A stretch of 15,444 nucleotides of DNA from CAG-273 sp963560005 (GTDB lineage Bacteria; Bacillota; Clostridia; TANB77; CAG-508): the NCBI GenBank assembly GCA_963560005.1, contig CAUWNG010000046.1, positions 1 to 15,444 on the forward strand, in the 5' to 3' direction. The position numbers were made by a program, and so were the translations under genes. The notes below the pieces were generated by a model. The model was not told the DNA's origin and searched no databases. It saw only the letters and a program-made list of their open reading frames with translations. Positions 1 to 6,508 of the stretch are shown piece after piece (within the stretch, counting starts at the first letter, position 1; each line of letters opens with the position of its first letter).

Positions 1-14
1 AGGAGATTTACATT

Positions 15-215
15 ATGTCAAAATATGAAAGAAGACAAACCATAAAAGAATGGGAATTAGAAAAAGGAATAGAAATAAAAAATCCAAAAGGCTTTTGGGG
101 TAGTAAAAATGAAATTTATAGCAAAAAATATGGAGAAAAATTATTTAGAAAATGTGCTAAATTAAGTGAAATAAGATGTAAAACAGATAAAGGATTAGAA
201 TTTTTGAATAGTTAG
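15..215 (+). CDS. small conserved phage protein, unknown function
   Basis: A 66-residue, Lys/Glu-rich soluble protein with no membrane segment. It starts at ATG after AGGAG at positions 1-5, with a 9-nt spacer. The core (R-Q-T-I-K-E-W-E-L, then N-P-K-G-F and K-T-D-K-G-L-E-F at the C-terminus) resembles short proteins I associate with late regions of clostridial phages; none has a function I know of. It lies 8 nt upstream of the next gene in an apparent operon running toward the terminase. No clear terminase small subunit is visible in the window, so this or a neighbour could fill that place, but nothing in the sequence shows it. Existence of the gene is well supported; function is open. Confidence 0.75.
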   Translation: MSKYERRQTIKEWELEKGIEIKNPKGFWGSKNEIYSKKYGEKLFRKCAKLSEIRCKTDKGLEFLNS

Positions 216-223
216 GAGAAAAA

Positions 224-538
224 ATGAAGCCAGTACAATTATATTATGAAGTCAAAACATTATTTAACACATCGGAAGAAGCATTTGACATATTTTTTAA
301 ATATAAACAGAGGGAACACAAAGATTTTCAAATCATTTTATGTGTTTGTGTGTCAAGAAATGAATGTCAAAGACTTTTTAGAAAAGCATTAGAAAATTTA
401 TCAATAGGAAATTACAATACAAAAGAACAAGAAATATATTTAAAAGATAAAGTATTAAGATTTAAAAGTATTGAAGAAATCCAAAACGATAAAGAATTTT
501 TAGGCAGAAAATATAGTGAAATAAAGTTTTTAAGTTAG
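224..538 (+). CDS. hypothetical protein, 104 aa
   Basis: I do not recognise this family. It starts at ATG after TAGGAG, immediately downstream of the stop of the 66-aa gene. The composition is mixed alpha/beta: an aromatic N-terminal half, a hydrophobic strand-like centre (I-I-L-C-V-C-V-S) near residues 38-45, then a charged helical C-terminus. There is no signal peptide or convincing transmembrane helix. One in-frame AGG lies inside it (Q-R-E), in a hydrophilic context where Arg fits. Its place between small genes upstream of terL suggests a packaging-module accessory gene. Confidence 0.7.
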   Translation: MKPVQLYYEVKTLFNTSEEAFDIFFKYKQREHKDFQIILCVCVSRNECQRLFRKALENLSIGNYNTKEQEIYLKDKVLRFKSIEEIQNDKEFLGRKYSEIKFLS

Positions 539-543
539 GAGAG
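537..543 (+). promoter_or_regulatory. ribosome binding site deciding an AGG start
   Basis: AGGAGAG sits 7-9 nt before AGG at 551. The first in-frame ATG (596) has no purine-rich site at the right distance and would remove the first helix of the HTH fold, so the site points to AGG. Confidence 0.7.
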
Positions 544-550
544 AAACTAA

Positions 551-823
551 AGGAACATAGGAACATACATAAAACTAATATTAACCAAAAAGAATATGAC
601 ACAACAAGATTTAGTAAATAGATTAAATGAATTACATTTAGGCGAAAATGGAGAAATAACAAGATTTAAAATATCGGCAGTATTAAATCAAGGAATAGGT
701 TTAAGCCCATATTTAGCAAGAAAAATAGAAATAGCCCTTGATTTACCTAAATATAGCATAGTAAGCAAAGTAGGCTTTCCAAAAGGAGAAAGAGAAAAGA
801 AAAAGTTGGAGGAAATAGGGTAG
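551..823 (+). CDS. XRE-like helix-turn-helix protein, AGG start
   Basis: A 90-residue protein when read from AGG at 551. From there the N-terminus is M-N-I-G-T-Y-I-K-L-I-L-T-K-K-N followed by M-T-Q-Q-D-L-V, a very typical opening of XRE-type DNA-binding proteins: helix 1, then the T-Q-x-D-L turn-helix. The K-I-S-A-V-L-N segment would be the recognition helix, followed by L-A-R-K-I-E-I-A-L-D-L. Starting at the first ATG (codon 16) would delete helix 1. It may be a late-region regulator; a terminase small subunit is possible, since those also carry HTH folds, but the motif is closer to XRE repressors. Its stop TAG overlaps the GTG of the next gene. This is the first of nine genes in which AGG stands at the ATG position. 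Confidence 0.75.
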   Translation, partial: RNIGTYIKLILTKKNMTQQDLVNRLNELHLGENGEITRFKISAVLNQGIGLSPYLARKIEIALDLPKYSIVSKVGFPKGEREKKKLEEIG

Positions 824-981
824 TGGAACAAAGATTACAAGAATTAAAAGAAAAAATAACATTTTTTGTAAGAGATTACAATATCAAAGATTTTTATGTA
901 GATATAAACGAAGACATAGATTTGGTTAGTAAAGATACTTACGAAACACAAGCAAAAGTAAATATAGAAATAAGAGTATAG
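823..981 (+). CDS. hypothetical protein, 52 aa, GTG start
   Basis: A short reading frame starting at GTG, whose G is shared with the TAG stop of the HTH gene, after GGAGG at 808-812 with a 10-nt spacer. The predicted product begins M-E-Q-R-L-Q-E-L-K-E-K and has an amphipathic N-terminal helix followed by alternating acidic and aliphatic residues that look like beta strands, ending in N-I-E-I-R-V. I do not recognise a family. Tight coupling to both neighbours supports it as real; it is the only GTG start proposed in the window. Confidence 0.6.
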   Translation: MEQRLQELKEKITFFVRDYNIKDFYVDINEDIDLVSKDTYETQAKVNIEIRV

Positions 982-991
982 GAGAAAAAAT

Positions 992-1306
992 ATGAATAAA
1001 ATTATAGTAAATGGAAAAACGATACAATGTACTGGAAATAATGTTTCAATTATAAATAATAAAGTATTTGTAGACGGCAGAGAAATTTCCGATAAAGCAA
1101 GTAAAAATTCAGATATTCATATTTATGGAGATGTTAAAAACATAGAATGTGAAGGTTCAGTACAATGTGATAATGTACAAGGAAACATTCAATGTAAAGG
1201 CTCTGTAAATTGTGATGATGTAGGAGGCAATATAAACTGTGGAGGTAGTTGCAATTGTGATAATGTGAAAGGAAATGTAACAGCTGGTGGAAGTATTTGT
1301 ATGTAA
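992..1306 (+). CDS. Cys-rich repeat protein, bactofilin/beta-solenoid-like
   Basis: A 104-residue protein with ATG after TAGGAG. Residues 1-45 contain I-I-V-N-G-K-T-I and V-F-V-D-G-R-E-I strands, like proteins that carry a short 'my gene product' header before a right-handed beta repeat. From residue 56 there are three perfect-length 15-residue repeats (nt 1157-1201, 1202-1246, 1247-1291) with the pattern S-x-x-C-D-x-V-x-G-N-(I/V)-x-x-x-G. Each repeat places Cys and Gly at fixed positions, as expected for stacked solenoid turns. Similar short proteins are common in Firmicutes phages and hosts with no agreed role. Its stop overlaps the ribosome site of terL. It is soluble and cytoplasmic by sequence, with no signal peptide. 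The fold is an inference from periodicity. Confidence 0.75.
   Translation: MNKIIVNGKTIQCTGNNVSIINNKVFVDGREISDKASKNSDIHIYGDVKNIECEGSVQCDNVQGNIQCKGSVNCDDVGGNINCGGSCNCDNVKGNVTAGGSICM
1157..1291 (+). repeat. three 45-nt (15-residue) tandem coding repeats
   Basis: Three contiguous units of 45 nt inside the Cys-rich gene. The translations share S-x-x-C-D-(N/D)-V-x-G-N-x-x-x-x-G. The nucleotide copies have diverged (for example TGTGATAATGTA versus TGTGATGATGTA), so the duplication is not recent. Confidence 0.75.
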
Positions 1307-1310
1307 GGTG
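1305..1310 (+). promoter_or_regulatory. ribosome binding site for terL AGG start
   Basis: AAGGTG overlaps the TAA stop of the upstream gene and lies 8 nt before AGG at 1319. The first in-frame ATG, codon 29 at 1403, has no Shine-Dalgarno-like sequence ahead of it. Confidence 0.65.
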
Positions 1311-1318
1311 TGATGTAA

Positions 1319-3079
1319 AGGCAAGAATATGAAAATACAATAAAAGAAATAATACAGCTATTAAAATCAAAAAAGAAAATAGATGAATATTCATATTACA
1401 CAATGTGTGAAAGTCTATATCAAGTATTATTACAATATTTTGATAGTGGTGTAGGTCAAAAAAATAGAATGGAAATAGAATTAAATGCTTGTAGATATGC
1501 AATTATATTCTTAGTACCAGCAACAGAAAACAGAATAATAAAGTGTGCTATTGAATATCAAAGCCAATATTACGATTTATATGAAAAATCAATGGCTTTT
1601 GCAGGAAGAAGGTCATTAGAACACTTTTTTGACTATATGGAAATGAATAATACTAAAAAAGTATTAGCAGGTAGACGAGGAGTATTAAAACCATTTCTGT
1701 TTTATTTGAATAAGATTACGTTTTCAGACGATTTAAAATATGTAATAGCAAGTTACCCACCTAGCACAGGGAAATCTGTTACATTGACATTTTGGACGGC
1801 TTGGCTATATGGAATTAGCAGAGACTATTCAGTAATAAGAATGTCCTATTCAGATGACTTAGTAGCAGGCTTTAGTAGAAACGTTAGAGAACTAATAACA
1901 GATAAAAGATATAGAGATGTATTCCAAGAATATAGACAATATGGAGATAATCCATTTGCAACAAAAGAGGTATATAACTGGAAATTAAAAGATAGTAGTG
2001 TACCAGCTTCACATATTGCAGTATCAAGAGATGGGCAAGTAACAGGTAAAAGAGCAAACAAGGCAATGATATTTGATGATATGACCAAAGGTGCAGAAGA
2101 AGCAACAGATAGTGTCGTACATCAGTCATTATATAATAAATGGACTGGAAACTGGATAAACAGACGAGATGGAGATAGTACAAAATTTGTTTTTGCAGGT
2201 ACAATGTGGTCTCCAGAAGATATATTAAATAGAATTATACAAGATAGAGAAGCAATATCAGAATTAGTACCAAGTGATAAATTTAAGTATGTATGGGAAA
2301 GCAAAGATGGTTCAACAGTGGTAATAAGAGTCCCTTTGCTAGACGAAAATGATGAAACTACTTGCGAAGCGGTAATGACAACAGAAGAAGCAAGACAACT
2401 AAGAGATGTAACAGATGATTTCCAATGGGCTTGTGTATATCAACAAGACCCAATACCAGCAGAAGGACTTGATTTTGCAGATGAACTATTAAACCATTAT
2501 GACCAATTACCAGTAAATGAAGATGGAACACCAGCATATAGCAATTATTCTCTAGCAGTATTAGATACTACAAGAAGAGGAAAAGATAATGTTTCAATGC
2601 CAATATGTAAAACAGATGGTAGAAATTATTATATGATAGATGTTATTTTTAAGAAAAAAGCTATGACAGAATTATACGAAGAAATAATTGCAAAAATAGA
2701 AGAACACCATATTACTTGGCTAGTAATAGAAAATAACACAGATACATCATTAAAAGCATTATTAGATAAAATGCTAGAAGATAGAGGAATTTATTATTGT
2801 ACTATTACAGAAAAATACAGTACAGTAAAAAAGGAACAAAGAATCAAAGATAATCAAGGAACATTAAGAAAGTTAATACATTTCAAACCTAAAGGGAAAT
2901 ATAAGCCCAATAGTGATTATGGCAGATTTATGAAAAATTTGACTACATATAGTTTTGATTATCCGAATAGAAATGATGATGCACCCGACTCAGCAACATT
3001 ATTTGTAACAGAGATAATTTTATTAAGAGGTAGACCAAACAAGCCAAAACCATTAGATAGGAGTAAATTAGGAATATAA
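1319..3079 (+). CDS. terL: phage terminase large subunit, AGG start
   Basis: A 586-residue terminase motor that packages DNA into the procapsid by ATP hydrolysis and cuts the concatemer. The ATPase domain shows a Walker A-like P-P-S-T-G-K-S (S149-S153), then a hydrophobic strand ending in D253-D254 (M-I-F-D-D-M) as Walker B. The RNase H-like nuclease domain has its acidic residues at D416 (A-V-L-D-T-T), E471 (L-V-I-E-N-N) and D557 in D-D-A-P-D-S. Length and order are those of a complete TerL. The N-terminus read from AGG is M-Q-E-Y-E-N-T-I-K-E-I-I; the ATG at codon 29 would cut into a helical N-terminal segment and has no ribosome site. Two internal AGG codons occur (A-G-R-R-S and L-D-R-S-K). 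The stop TAA overlaps the next ATG by one base. Function is certain; the start is the unusual point. Confidence 0.93.
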   Translation, partial: RQEYENTIKEIIQLLKSKKKIDEYSYYTMCESLYQVLLQYFDSGVGQKNRMEIELNACRYAIIFLVPATENRIIKCAIEYQSQYYDLYEKSMAFAGRRSLEHFFDYMEMNNTKKVLAGRRGVLKPFLFYLNKITFSDDLKYVIASYPPSTGKSVTLTFWTAWLYGISRDYSVIRMSYSDDLVAGFSRNVRELITDKRYRDVFQEYRQYGDNPFATKEVYNWKLKDSSVPASHIAVSRDGQVTGKRANKAMIFDDMTKGAEEATDSVVHQSLYNKWTGNWINRRDGDSTKFVFAGTMWSPEDILNRIIQDREAISELVPSDKFKYVWESKDGSTVVIRVPLLDENDETTCEAVMTTEEARQLRDVTDDFQWACVYQQDPIPAEGLDFADELLNHYDQLPVNEDGTPAYSNYSLAVLDTTRRGKDNVSMPICKTDGRNYYMIDVIFKKKAMTELYEEIIAKIEEHHITWLVIENNTDTSLKALLDKMLEDRGIYYCTITEKYSTVKKEQRIKDNQGTLRKLIHFKPKGKYKPNSDYGRFMKNLTTYSFDYPNRNDDAPDSATLFVTEIILLRGRPNKPKPLDRSKLGI

Positions 3080-3396
3080 TGAGGTTATTAGGAACAGAAA
3101 TATTTAAAAGAAATTTTATAAGTAAAGAAAATATGAAAAGATATGACAATATGTGCAACAATGTAGATAAAAAGTTTAAAGATTTAATTTCAATTAAAAC
3201 AAAAGAAATTATTATGTATTATGATGAAACTATAGAAGTACAGTTAGGTTTTTTGAACTATGTACAATGTAATTTATTCTATTATCAACTAGCTTATGGA
3301 CTATCATTTGAAATAGAAGATGACTATAAAAAACATTGTTATAAAGTTAGAATTTTGCAAGAATATGGAGGAAAAGATGTCAGAAATAACATATAG
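3079..3396 (+). CDS. hypothetical protein, 105 aa
   Basis: Unrecognised, mostly helical and basic at the N-terminus (K-R-N-F-I-S-K-E-N-M-K-R-Y), with an aromatic C-terminal half (F-L-N-Y-V-Q-C-N-L-F-Y-Y-Q-L-A-Y-G). There is no predicted signal peptide. It is translationally coupled to terL (TAATG overlap) and overlaps the start of the next gene by 20 nt. The second codon is AGG (ATG-AGG), and the weak site TTAGGA stands 5 nt from ATG and 8 nt from AGG, so either could in principle initiate here; I keep ATG as the conservative choice. Confidence 0.65.
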   Translation: MRLLGTEIFKRNFISKENMKRYDNMCNNVDKKFKDLISIKTKEIIMYYDETIEVQLGFLNYVQCNLFYYQLAYGLSFEIEDDYKKHCYKVRILQEYGGKDVRNNI

Positions 3397-3766
3397 AGAT
3401 GCTAATAAAGGAGAAATTATAAGAGAAAATGAAATTGGAGAGATATATAGACAAAAGAATAAAAAAGAAAACAACAAAGTAAAAGTAGGTTATAAAGAAT
3501 ATGAAATAATAAAACAGCCAGAGATAATAGAAGTAAAAGGCGATTATTACGGAAAAACAGAAACAGATGAAGAAAAGATAACTATTGCTAGTAAGTTCTC
3601 ACAGAAAGTACAAAATCAAACATTTTTACATGAATTATTGCATTGCATAGCAAGTAAATACGATTTAGAAGTAAATCGAGATGAACATACTATTGAATTG
3701 CTTGCTACTGGTTTATATGAAGCGATATTAGATAACCCACACATATTTACTATGAAAGATATTTAA
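3377..3766 (+). CDS. HExxH metallopeptidase-like phage protein
   Basis: A 129-residue protein. I chose ATG 3377 (M-S-E-I-T-Y-R-D) because TATGGAGG lies 6 nt upstream; an ATG at 3320 exists but has no ribosome site and lies deep inside the previous gene. The key motif is H85-E86-L-L-H89 (F-L-H-E-L-L-H-C-I-A), the zinc-binding helix of gluzincin-type peptidases, followed by an acidic D-E-H-T-I-E-L-L-A-T helix that could give the third ligand. This arrangement is like ImmA/IrrE-type or phage-borne minimal metallopeptidases. A role in maturation, such as cleavage of a capsid or regulatory protein, is conceivable but not shown; its location between terL and portal is what suggests it. Confidence 0.75.
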   Translation: MSEITYRDANKGEIIRENEIGEIYRQKNKKENNKVKVGYKEYEIIKQPEIIEVKGDYYGKTETDEEKITIASKFSQKVQNQTFLHELLHCIASKYDLEVNRDEHTIELLATGLYEAILDNPHIFTMKDI

Positions 3767-3773
3767 GAGGTGG
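3767..3773 (+). promoter_or_regulatory. ribosome binding site for AGG-started Cys4 protein
   Basis: GAGGTGG lies just after the metallopeptidase stop and 4-7 nt ahead of AGG 3778. An in-frame ACG directly precedes AGG and is a less likely alternative. Confidence 0.5.
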
Positions 3774-3777
3774 TACG

Positions 3778-3957
3778 AGGAAAAATATTTGTAGCCATTG
3801 TAAATATCAATTCAAATGTATGGAATTTAGATATGAAAATATAAAACTAAAATATATGAAAAAAATAACTGTTGAAAAGAACAAAGATAATAAATCGATA
3901 ATTTATGTTCAAAAATGCGATAAATTTTCAAAGAATGTATGGAAAACTGTGAAATAA
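3778..3957 (+). CDS. small Cys4 (zinc-finger-like) protein, AGG start
   Basis: A 59-residue protein visible only if AGG at 3778 is used. The product starts M-K-N-I-C-S-H-C-K-Y and has C5, C8 and C14 (C-x2-C-x5-C) with a fourth cysteine at residue 47 (V-Q-K-C-D-K-F), the pattern of a small treble-clef or rubredoxin-like zinc site found in many short phage proteins. The first ATG is codon 15, immediately after C14, and would destroy the metal site. It ends in TAA and is followed by about 200 nt without genes. The role is unknown. The conserved cysteine spacing and a good ribosome site support a genuine gene. Confidence 0.65.
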   Translation, partial: RKNICSHCKYQFKCMEFRYENIKLKYMKKITVEKNKDNKSIIYVQKCDKFSKNVWKTVK

Positions 3958-4028
3958 GTGTGAAAAAACTTGAAAAAGTATTGACAGGCTATAAATACCT
4001 AGTAAGGTAGATTATAGGAGAACTATTT

Positions 4029-4034
4029 TATAAT
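4029..4034 (+). promoter_or_regulatory. possible sigma-A -10 box upstream of portal
   Basis: A perfect TATAAT in the only long intergenic gap. At 17 nt upstream the sequence is GGTAGA, a poor -35, so this is either an activated promoter, needing a late regulator, or chance in AT-rich DNA. TTGACA at 3981 is too far (42 nt) to pair with it. Confidence 0.3.
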
Positions 4035-4055
4035 AGAGGGTTAAGATACAGATAA

Positions 4056-4092
4056 ATGGAGGGACTAGTATCTAAAACTGATTCGTCTCCAT
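4056..4092 (+). ncRNA. imperfect hairpin, candidate RNA element
   Basis: ATGGAG (4056-4061) pairs with CTCCAT (4087-4092). Inside, ACTAGT (4064-4069) pairs with ACTGAT (4077-4082) with one mismatch and one wobble, closing a 7-nt loop ATCTAAA. The shape is unlike a terminator because no U tract follows. Family unknown. Confidence 0.4.
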
Positions 4093-4107
4093 TAAATTAA
4101 AAGAATG

Positions 4108-4132
4108 GGTTGCTTACAATCCGTTTGCAACC
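4108..4132 (+). ncRNA. 6-bp GC-rich hairpin, candidate RNA element
   Basis: GGTTGC (4108-4113) pairs perfectly with GCAACC (4127-4132) around a 13-nt loop; G4107-T4133 could extend it by a wobble. It lies 27 nt before the portal start, so it could affect access to the ribosome site GGAGG at 4146-4150. It is GC-richer than its surroundings and lacks a following T run, so it is not a typical terminator. Confidence 0.4.
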
Positions 4133-4145
4133 TGTTCGAGTTTAT

Positions 4146-4150
4146 GGAGG
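4146..4150 (+). promoter_or_regulatory. ribosome binding site for portal AGG start
   Basis: GGAGG with a 9-nt spacer to AGG 4160. No ATG, GTG or TTG lies in the portal frame until TTG at codon 45, so the position of this site fixes AGG as the start. Confidence 0.7.
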
Positions 4151-4159
4151 AGATAAGAA

Positions 4160-5813
4160 AGGGAAGAAAACAAACAAGAACTAGATGTAATAAATAAAAC
4201 TCTTGAACAAGCAAGAGAGGAAAATGAACAAAAAGCGAATACAGACAATGAACGAAACAGATTTTCTGGAAGAAAAATTATTTATTGTAATTTGCAAAAA
4301 GATGAATTGACACCAGAAAATATTATTGCAAAAATGCCAGAGATATTAGCAATACATAATCACAATGTTACTGAAATAGAGTATCTTGACAACTTCTATA
4401 AAGGAATACAACCAATACTGGAAAAAACAAAAACAGTAAGATCAGAAATAAATAATAAAATCTTAGTAAATCATGCTTATGAAATAGTAGAATTTAAGAA
4501 ATCTTATGTTTTTGGAGACCCAGTGCAATATGTACAAAAAGGGGAAAAAGGAACTAATACAACAAATCCAGCAATATCTTTGCTTAATAAATTTATGGAA
4601 AGCGAAGATAAACCAAGTAAAGACAAAGAATTGGCAGAATGGTGGTACAAAATTGGTACAGGATATAGATGGGCAGATATAGACACGCCAGAAGATGAAG
4701 ACGAAGCACCTTTTGAAATATCTACACCAGACCCTAAAAGAACAGGAGTAGTATATAGTACAGGAATAACAGAAAAACAGTTGTTTTCATTCTATATTCA
4801 AAATTTTACAGGAATGATAACAACACAAGAGACATCACAAATAGGAGAGTACCAAGAATACACAATATATTTAGAAGATAAAGTAATGGTACTTACTACG
4901 CAATATGGTAAGCTACAATTAAAACCTTTGAATAAAAAAGTACTTGGAATTTTTAATAAAAAGTTACCTAATCCATATCCATTGTTAATTAAAGGGCATA
5001 GAATAATAGAATATCCTTTAAATAAAAATAGGATTGGACTTATAGAACTTGTAATATCTCAATTAAATGCAATAAATAGGATAACAAGTAACGAATTAGA
5101 TGATATAGAACAATTTGTGCAAAGTTTATTAGTATATATAAATCAACAAATAGATATAGAAACACATAAAAAACTTATAAAATTAGGAGCTATGCAAGTA
5201 TTTACACAAGAGCCACGGAAAACCAGCAGATGTAAAATTGTTAAGTCAAAAATTATCACATAGTGAAACAAAAACATATAAAGATGGAATGTATAATGAT
5301 GTTTTAACAATAGTTGGTATTCCAAGATTAAATGACAAACCTTCTGGAGGCGATACAGGACAAGCAAGACTTTTAGGAGAAGGTTGGACAATGGCAGATG
5401 AAAGAGCAAAACAAGATGAACTTTCATTCAAAAAGCCAGAAAGACAGTTTTTAAAATTAATTTTAAATATATGTAATGAGAAACTAAAAGGTAAAAAAGA
5501 CAATTTAAAAGGTTTAAAATTAAGTGATATAGATATTAAATTTACAAGAAATAAATCAGACAATATTTTAGTAAAAACACAGGCATTAATGAACTTAATG
5601 TCAGCACAATGCCCACCAGATATTGCATTTAGTGTTATTGGACTATTCAATGACCCAAATGAAGTGTTTGAAAAGGCAAAACAATATTACGGAGATGACC
5701 TTTGGAAAAAAGCAGTATCAAATGTTATAAATGGTAACGACAAAAATGTCGGTACCATAGACAATGAAGACAATAGCAAGAAAAAGGAAAATCAAAGTAT
5801 AAAAACTACCTAA
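4160..5813 (+). CDS. SPP1-type portal protein, AGG start, +1 frame break
   Basis: The dodecameric portal forms the DNA entry channel of the capsid and docks the terminase. Frame one runs from AGG 4160 (M-E-E-N-K-Q-E-L-D-V) through the D-N-F-Y-K-G-I-Q-P clip region and N-K-I-L-V-N-H-A-Y to codon 352, stopping at 5263. The rest (G-K-P-A-D-V-K-L-L-S onward, S-G-G-D-T-G-Q-A-R-L-L and a Lys/Asn-rich tail) is in the +1 frame and ends at 5813. The two parts join without loss if one base is skipped at C5216, giving E-P-G-K-P-A-D and a 550-residue portal, near family length. The codon at the break is CGG. Both halves look intact and undecayed. The break could be programmed, a mutation or a sequence error. 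One internal AGG (Y-P-L-N-K-N-R-I-G) falls where portals of this family usually have Arg, arguing that internal AGG is still Arg. No MuF-like gene follows. Confidence 0.88.
5214..5220 (+). other. portal +1 frame-change site at CGG
   Basis: The incoming frame reads CCA-CGG-AAA-ACC and the outgoing frame reads GGA-AAA-CCA, so dropping C5216 restores the protein. There is no homopolymer of the kind that usually causes sequencing indels; the nearest run is AAAA at 5219-5222. CGG here is one of only two in-frame CGG codons in the window. Confidence 0.6.
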
Positions 5814-5888
5814 GCTACTGGGGAAAAGTAGCCACACAAAAAAAGACCTACAAGTCTGAAAACTGGGTGTGAGAAAGGAAAAAAAGTT
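5814..5888 (+). ncRNA. folded leader between portal and scaffold
   Basis: GCTACT (5814-5819) pairs with AGTAGC (5827-5832) around a GGGGAAA loop. Immediately after, CACAC (5833-5837) pairs with GTGTG (5867-5871) and encloses a small AGAC/GTCT hairpin (5844-5857). The two stems abut without unpaired bases, a compact arrangement unlikely in random AT-rich DNA. There is no T run, so it is not a standard terminator. It may be an mRNA processing or stability element setting scaffold and capsid levels (inference). The AAAGGA ribosome site of the scaffold follows. Confidence 0.4.
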
Positions 5889-6494
5889 ATGGATTATAAC
5901 GAAGAATTAGGAAAGATTCTAGCAAATGCAGAATTAGACGAAACAGGCAAAGCAACTGCTATTGCCAAACTAACAGGAGAATGCTTTGTATCAAAAGCTA
6001 ATCATAATAAAGCATTAAAAACAGTACAAACAGAATTAGATAATACTAAGACAGAATTAGGAACAGCAAAAACAGAGTTGGATACGTTAAAAACATCTCA
6101 AATGACAGAAGATGAAAAATTACAAAAAGCACTAGAAGAAGCACAAGAAGCAACTAGAAAAGCTAATATAAGAGAAAATAAAATGGAAGCAAAAGACATT
6201 TTATCAGATATTATTGAAGATAAAAAAGAACTTGCTGATATCATAGATAGCATAACAACAGACAATTTAGAAAGTACAAAAGAAGTTGCACAAAAATTAG
6301 CAGAGACAATGAAAAAACAAAAAGAAGCAACAGAAGCAAAAATAAGACAAGAATTAATTGATAATACTCCAAAACCAAACGGAGGAGAACAAGATAAGAC
6401 TATGACAAAAGAGTCATTTGCAAAATTAAGTTACAATGAACAAGTAAAATATAAAACAGAAAACCCAGAAAGGTATAAACAATTATTTAATTAA
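5889..6494 (+). CDS. capsid scaffold protein (gp20-like)
   Basis: A 201-residue, highly charged coiled-coil protein located between portal and major capsid, the standard place for the scaffold that guides procapsid assembly and then leaves. ATG follows AAAGGA. Residues 1-45 contain a G-K-I-L-A-N-A-E-L-D segment and A-N-H-N-K-A-L-K; residues 46-165 are almost continuous heptad-like helix (T-E-L-D-N-T-K-T-E-L-G, repeated K-T-E-L) followed by K-E-L-A-D-I-I-D-S. The C-terminus, Y-K-T-E-N-P-E-R-Y-K-Q-L-F-N, is a typical capsid-binding tail of phage minor structural protein GP20. Size fits the family. It uses ATG although its flanking portal and capsid genes use AGG. Confidence 0.88.
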   Translation: MDYNEELGKILANAELDETGKATAIAKLTGECFVSKANHNKALKTVQTELDNTKTELGTAKTELDTLKTSQMTEDEKLQKALEEAQEATRKANIRENKMEAKDILSDIIEDKKELADIIDSITTDNLESTKEVAQKLAETMKKQKEATEAKIRQELIDNTPKPNGGEQDKTMTKESFAKLSYNEQVKYKTENPERYKQLFN

Positions 6495-6501
6495 AAGGAG
6501 G
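6495..6501 (+). promoter_or_regulatory. ribosome binding site for capsid AGG start
   Basis: AAGGAGG, nearly the full anti-Shine-Dalgarno complement, stands 7 nt before AGG 6509. This is the strongest site in the window and belongs to the gene expected to be most expressed. Confidence 0.75.
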
Positions 6502-6508
6502 AATTTTA

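Larger units (their letters stand above)
3958..4159 (+). other. gene-free, probably structured leader upstream of portal
   Basis: No reading frame with ATG, GTG, TTG or AGG and a ribosome site longer than 14 codons is present. The stretch holds a TTGACA (3981-3986) without a matching -10, a TATAAT (4029-4034) without a good -35, an imperfect hairpin at 4056-4092 and a hairpin at 4108-4132, then the portal ribosome site. It is the longest non-coding stretch in an otherwise tightly packed operon, so it likely carries an RNA element or promoter for the head genes (inference). Confidence 0.55.

Noticed and set aside
3981..4034. TTGACA (3981) plus TATAAT (4029) as one promoter
   Set aside because: The two hexamers are 42 nt apart, far more than the 16-18 nt needed; each is incomplete without its partner.
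4039..4140. tRNA with CUA anticodon loop (ATCTAAA) and variable arm (4108-4132)
   Set aside because: The anticodon-like stem has a mismatch, the GTTCGAG near 4134 is not flanked by a T-stem, no acceptor stem pairs with GGTTAAG, and the outer ATGGAG/CTCCAT stem conflicts with a cloverleaf.
5814..5832. Rho-independent terminator after the portal gene
   Set aside because: A GC-containing hairpin exists, but it is followed by CACACAAAAAAA instead of a T run, and genes downstream continue the operon.
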